DNA of 37,046 bases from UBA9410 sp036123585 (GTDB lineage Bacteria; Actinomycetota; Acidimicrobiia; Acidimicrobiales; MedAcidi-G1). The position numbers and the translations under genes were made by a program. This document shows, in pieces, positions 34,371 to 37,046 of the stretch. The notes below the pieces were generated by a model. The model searched no databases, was not told the DNA's origin, and saw only the letters and a list, made by a program, of their open reading frames with translations. How positions within the stretch are numbered: position 1 is the first letter of the stretch; the number at the start of each line of letters is the position of its first letter. The stretch lies in contig JAZADN010000082.1 in assembly GCA_036123585.1 (NCBI GenBank), positions 1 through 37,046 of the forward strand, in the 5' to 3' direction.

Positions 34371-36206
34371 TCACGAAGCGGATGCCCCGTCTTCGTCGCC
34401 CGGCGACCTGGCCAAGCGCCGAAAGCTCGGACTCCGCTCCAGCAGTTCCCGGTAGGTGCCACGGGCCACCACTCGTCCCTCGTCCAACTCGACGATCAGA
34501 TCGCAGTCCTCGACTGTCGACAGCCGGTGGGCCACGAGGACCACGGTCCGGTGCTGCGAACCACCAGTGATGGCCTCGGTGACCTCCCGCTCGGTGACCG
34601 AGTCGAGGGCGCTGGTGGCCTCGTCGAGGACGAGGAGGTCGGCGCCCCGGTAGAGCGCCCGAGCGATGCCGATCCGTTGCCGCTGTCCACCGGACAATCG
34701 GACGCCGCGCTCGCCGACCCTGGCGTCCAGACCACCTTCAGCCGCCTCCACCACCTCCCGGAGGCGCGCCCACCGGACCACCTGGTTCACCCGGTCGAGG
34801 TCGACATGGGTGGTCGACGTACCCATCACGATGTTGTCGACAAATGAGGCGTCGGTCAGGAACACGTGCTGAGGCACGTGAGCGATGGTCCCCTGCCAGG
34901 CCCGGACCGTCGACCCGTCGACCCGTCGACCATCGACCTCCACCCGGCCGACCGTCGGTTCCAGGAGCCCCATCAGCAGGTCCAGCAGTGTGCTCTTCCC
35001 GGAACCCGAGGGGCCCACGATGGCCACCCGACTCCCCCGCGCGATCTCGAGGTCCACGTCGCGGAGCACCCAGGGCGACTCGTCCGAGTACCGGAAGCCG
35101 ACCCCGCTCAGGGTGACGCCCTCCCCGAGTCCGAGAGGCCGCGGCGCCGGCCCCTCGAACCGCTCGTCCACCAACTGGTCCAAGAAGTCCATCGTCTCCC
35201 GGAGGTGCGCCTCGGTCGCCGCGATCGAGGCCCAGGCGAAGTACCCCTGCTGGAGGGCAGGCAGGAGTCGCTGGCCACCGACAGCGATCGCGCCGAGCAG
35301 CGGGAGGGCTCCGGCCACCCCAGCGGCGTCCCTGCTGAAGGTGTAGGCCAGCACAGCCACCATGACCATGGCCAGAGCCTCCATGAGGTGTCGAGGCGCC
35401 AGGCTGAGGAAGGCATTCACCGAGCGGGCGCGACGGAGTGGGGCGTCCGCGCTGCGGTAGATCCGCATGTACTCGTCCTGGAGTCCGCCGAGGAGGACGT
35501 CCCGGATCCCGCCCAGGCCCTCCTGGAGTGCCCGGTACAGCTTGGTCTTCTCGTCGGCGACCACCTGACCGTTCTCCCGGATCCTTCGACGGACGGAGAA
35601 CACCACCGCGGCGTAGCAGCCCCCCAGCACGACGAGGGTGGCGAGGGCCACCGCGGGCGAGATGACCACCAGGGTCCCGATGACGGCCACCACCATGAGG
35701 ACGGAAGTACCCAGCGTCTGGACCGGTTGGAAGACCGATCGCGTCGCCGTCTCGACCTTCTCCAGAATGCCGCTCATGACGTCGCTACTGTTGCGTTCGA
35801 CGTGGACCTGGTAGGGCTGGTAGAGGGTTCTCCGGTAGGCCTCAACGCTCAGGTCGGCCGACGCGGACACGCTCAGGCGGGTGGACACCCGGAGGACGAG
35901 GAGCCTGACTGCCCCGGCGACCATGGCCAGGCCACCGAATCCAATCGTGAGGGGGAGGATCAGGTCATCGGGATCCTCTAGACCCCTCCACGTCGCCAGA
36001 CGCCCGACGAGCGGGTAATCCAAGGCCGCCTCGGGGTCGACCAGGACGGCGACGAACGGAAGCACCGCGCCAAGGCTCACCACCTCGAGTGCTGCGCTGG
36101 CCAGCATCAGCATGCCGACCACCAAGAACTGGCGACGACGTCGACGCTCGAGCTTCCCCCAGAGCCGCAGGACCAGCCTCGGGATCCCCTCCTTCGTACC
36201 GGCCAC
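34371..36206 (-). CDS. ABC exporter, fused permease and ATPase (PglK/MsbA-like)
   Basis: A 611-residue half transporter with about six membrane helices (first: FLVVGMLMLASAALEVVSLG) and an ATPase domain. The ATPase has GPSGSGKST (Walker A, 398-406), LSGGQRQRIGIARAL (signature), LLVLDEATSALD (Walker B) and the switch His in VLVAHRLSTV. The sequence FEVVSLGAVLPF-like opening and the domain layout resemble PglK and heterocyst glycolipid exporters, suggesting it flips a lipid-linked glycan or glycolipid. It would work as a homodimer. The GTG at 36206 has GGGGGA upstream and removes 61 unlikely Arg-rich residues of the longer frame. It heads the run ABC, LIC12162 transferase, radical SAM. Confidence 0.9.
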   Translation of the reverse strand: MAGTKEGIPRLVLRLWGKLERRRRRQFLVVGMLMLASAALEVVSLGAVLPFVAVLVDPEAALDYPLVGRLATWRGLEDPDDLILPLTIGFGGLAMVAGAVRLLVLRVSTRLSVSASADLSVEAYRRTLYQPYQVHVERNSSDVMSGILEKVETATRSVFQPVQTLGTSVLMVVAVIGTLVVISPAVALATLVVLGGCYAAVVFSVRRRIRENGQVVADEKTKLYRALQEGLGGIRDVLLGGLQDEYMRIYRSADAPLRRARSVNAFLSLAPRHLMEALAMVMVAVLAYTFSRDAAGVAGALPLLGAIAVGGQRLLPALQQGYFAWASIAATEAHLRETMDFLDQLVDERFEGPAPRPLGLGEGVTLSGVGFRYSDESPWVLRDVDLEIARGSRVAIVGPSGSGKSTLLDLLMGLLEPTVGRVEVDGRRVDGSTVRAWQGTIAHVPQHVFLTDASFVDNIVMGTSTTHVDLDRVNQVVRWARLREVVEAAEGGLDARVGERGVRLSGGQRQRIGIARALYRGADLLVLDEATSALDSVTEREVTEAITGGSQHRTVVLVAHRLSTVEDCDLIVELDEGRVVARGTYRELLERSPSFRRLARSPGDEDGASAS

Positions 36207-36237
36207 GATCCCCCGTCCACGACGTCGGAAGACGCCG

Positions 36238-36243
36238 AACCTA
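36238..36243 (-). promoter_or_regulatory. Possible -10 box (TAGGTT) for the ABC exporter operon
   Basis: TAGGTT on the minus strand lies 31 bases before the GTG at 36206. A transcript from it would carry a short leader with the GGGGGA ribosome-binding stretch, unlike the leaderless genes. Confidence 0.3.
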
Positions 36244-36294
36244 CCACCAACCCCCGACGGGCCGACTGCGCTTCGACGCTCGAGCCGACCACCA

Positions 36295-36300
36295 TAGGAT
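36295..36300 (+). promoter_or_regulatory. Putative leaderless -10 box (TAGGAT) for the GT2-like gene
   Basis: TAGGAT, six bases (CGGTCC), then GTG at 36307. It lies in the 100-base divergent gap with the ABC exporter gene. Confidence 0.45.
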
Positions 36301-36306
36301 CGGTCC

Positions 36307-37046
36307 GTGCCGGACCCTGCGAACCGCCGCTCCGGCCCGACGCGGCCCCCGTTTCGGAGCACCGCGCGCCGGGCCGCACGCCTCCTCATCCAGGGCGACC
36401 TGGCCGGCGTCGCTCGCCGACTTCGCCGCTACCTCCTCCACGCCCTCCGAGGAGACTCAGGTCCGACCCTCCGGGAGTGGCGGAACCGACACGTCGCGCT
36501 CTCCAAGGCCGATCGGGACCGGATCGCCACCTGGCGATCGGGGCTCGGGCTCCCGGCCGGTCGAGAGCCGTGCCGCACCACCACCCCGACCCGGCTTCCC
36601 GACCCTCAGGAACTCCTCGACGACCCCGACGGCCTGACCATCGTCGTCGACTACCAAGGGACGCTCCACGACGGAGCAACCATGGCCTTCACTCTGGCCG
36701 CCGCCAACCACCGGGACGCAGTCGTCTTCTACGGCGACCACGAGGTCGTTGCAGACGATGGACCGGTGGACGTAGCCCTGGTCCCGGACTGGAACCTCGA
36801 CCTCGCCCTCGGCTCCTGCTACCCCGGACCCGCTCTGGCCCTGAGGAACGGACACCTGGCCTCGGTCCTGGCCGACGGACCGCCGACCTCGCTCCATGAC
36901 CTCCTCCTCCGTGCCACGACCTCCGTTTCGGACCGGGTCGTCCACCTCCCCCACGTCCTGTCCTCGACCACCGACCTCGGGCCACCGTCCGACATCGGAG
37001 CCGTTGTCGGGGCGACGGGCGTCGCCCGGACGTCGATCACCACCGA
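36307..37046 (+). CDS. GT2-like glycosyltransferase (partial, C-terminus beyond window)
   Basis: The frame is open from GTG 36307 to the right edge, at least 246 residues. Two stretches resemble rhamnosyltransferase-type GT2 proteins: LREWRNRHVALSKADRDRI, like the linker that precedes the GT2 domain, and VALVPDWNLDLALGSCYPGP, like the KPDWSPDLLLSQNYIG region behind the DxD motif. Between them VVDYQGTLHDGATMAFTLAA and VVFYGDHEVV stand where LDHDD and YSDED are usual. The stretch normally holding the first nucleotide-binding strands is missing. It may be a degenerate or specialised GT2. Antisense frames here are shadows. The start is set by a -10 box six bases upstream. It is divergent from the ABC exporter. 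Confidence 0.55.
   Translation, partial: MPDPANRRSGPTRPPFRSTARRAARLLIQGDLAGVARRLRRYLLHALRGDSGPTLREWRNRHVALSKADRDRIATWRSGLGLPAGREPCRTTTPTRLPDPQELLDDPDGLTIVVDYQGTLHDGATMAFTLAAANHRDAVVFYGDHEVVADDGPVDVALVPDWNLDLALGSCYPGPALALRNGHLASVLADGPPTSLHDLLLRATTSVSDRVVHLPHVLSSTTDLGPPSDIGAVVGATGVARTSITT

Noticed and set aside
34908..34932. Tandem CGTCGACC repeats
   Set aside because: Three copies fall inside the ATPase domain of the ABC exporter and encode the ordinary loop VDGRRVDGSTVR; probably codon-bias coincidence.

Overview
This is a GC-rich window from an actinomycete-type genome, most likely an Acidimicrobiia-like member of the Actinomycetota. The evidence is the coenzyme F420 pair cofD-cofE, a DUF5719-type secreted protein paired with a giant membrane glycosyltransferase, an LpdA-type flavoprotein, frequent GTG/TTG starts, and many genes whose start codon lies only 6-7 bases behind a TANNNT -10 box (the layout of leaderless mRNAs). 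Genes are densely packed and no tRNA, rRNA, CRISPR array or insertion sequence was seen.

Layout. (1) 1-6826, minus strand: CPBP-type membrane protease, a GT-C-like membrane protein, a GtrA/GT2/phosphomannomutase fusion, a Trm112-like protein and the start of mannose-6-phosphate isomerase (cut by the window edge). (2) 6955-9365, plus: ftsH and a membrane-anchored thioredoxin-like protein. (3) 14019-9362, minus: giant GT2-like membrane protein and a DUF5719-like secreted protein. (4) 14115-17726, plus: a short leader ORF, GDP-6-deoxy-mannose reductase, GDP-mannose 4,6-dehydratase, cofD and cofE. (5) 25685-17771, minus: LCP ligase, three GT4 glycosyltransferases, an unrecognised membrane-anchored His-motif protein, mannose-1-phosphate guanylyltransferase-like protein and galE. 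(6) 25793-29312: aminotransferase class IV (plus), birA (minus) and a biotin-dependent carboxylase alpha chain (plus). (7) 36206-29349, minus: ABC exporter, LIC12162-family transferase, cobalamin-binding radical SAM protein and LpdA-like flavoprotein. (8) 36307 to the right edge, plus: an incomplete GT2-like gene.

How it fits together. ManA, the phosphomannomutase domain, the ManC-like enzyme, GMD and the reductase make a complete route from fructose-6-phosphate to GDP-D-rhamnose (or a related GDP-6-deoxyhexose). The polyprenyl-phosphate-mannose-synthase-like domain, the GT-C-like protein, the three GT4 enzymes, the giant GT2-like protein and the LCP ligase would use such precursors to build and attach envelope glycans. 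The 30.7-36.2 kb block (ABC flippase, LIC12162 transferase, B12 radical SAM) looks like a second, less understood glycan or glycolipid module. Gene content and order recall the M. tuberculosis region from manA through fbiA/fbiB, manC and an LCP gene to birA, accA3 and lpdA.
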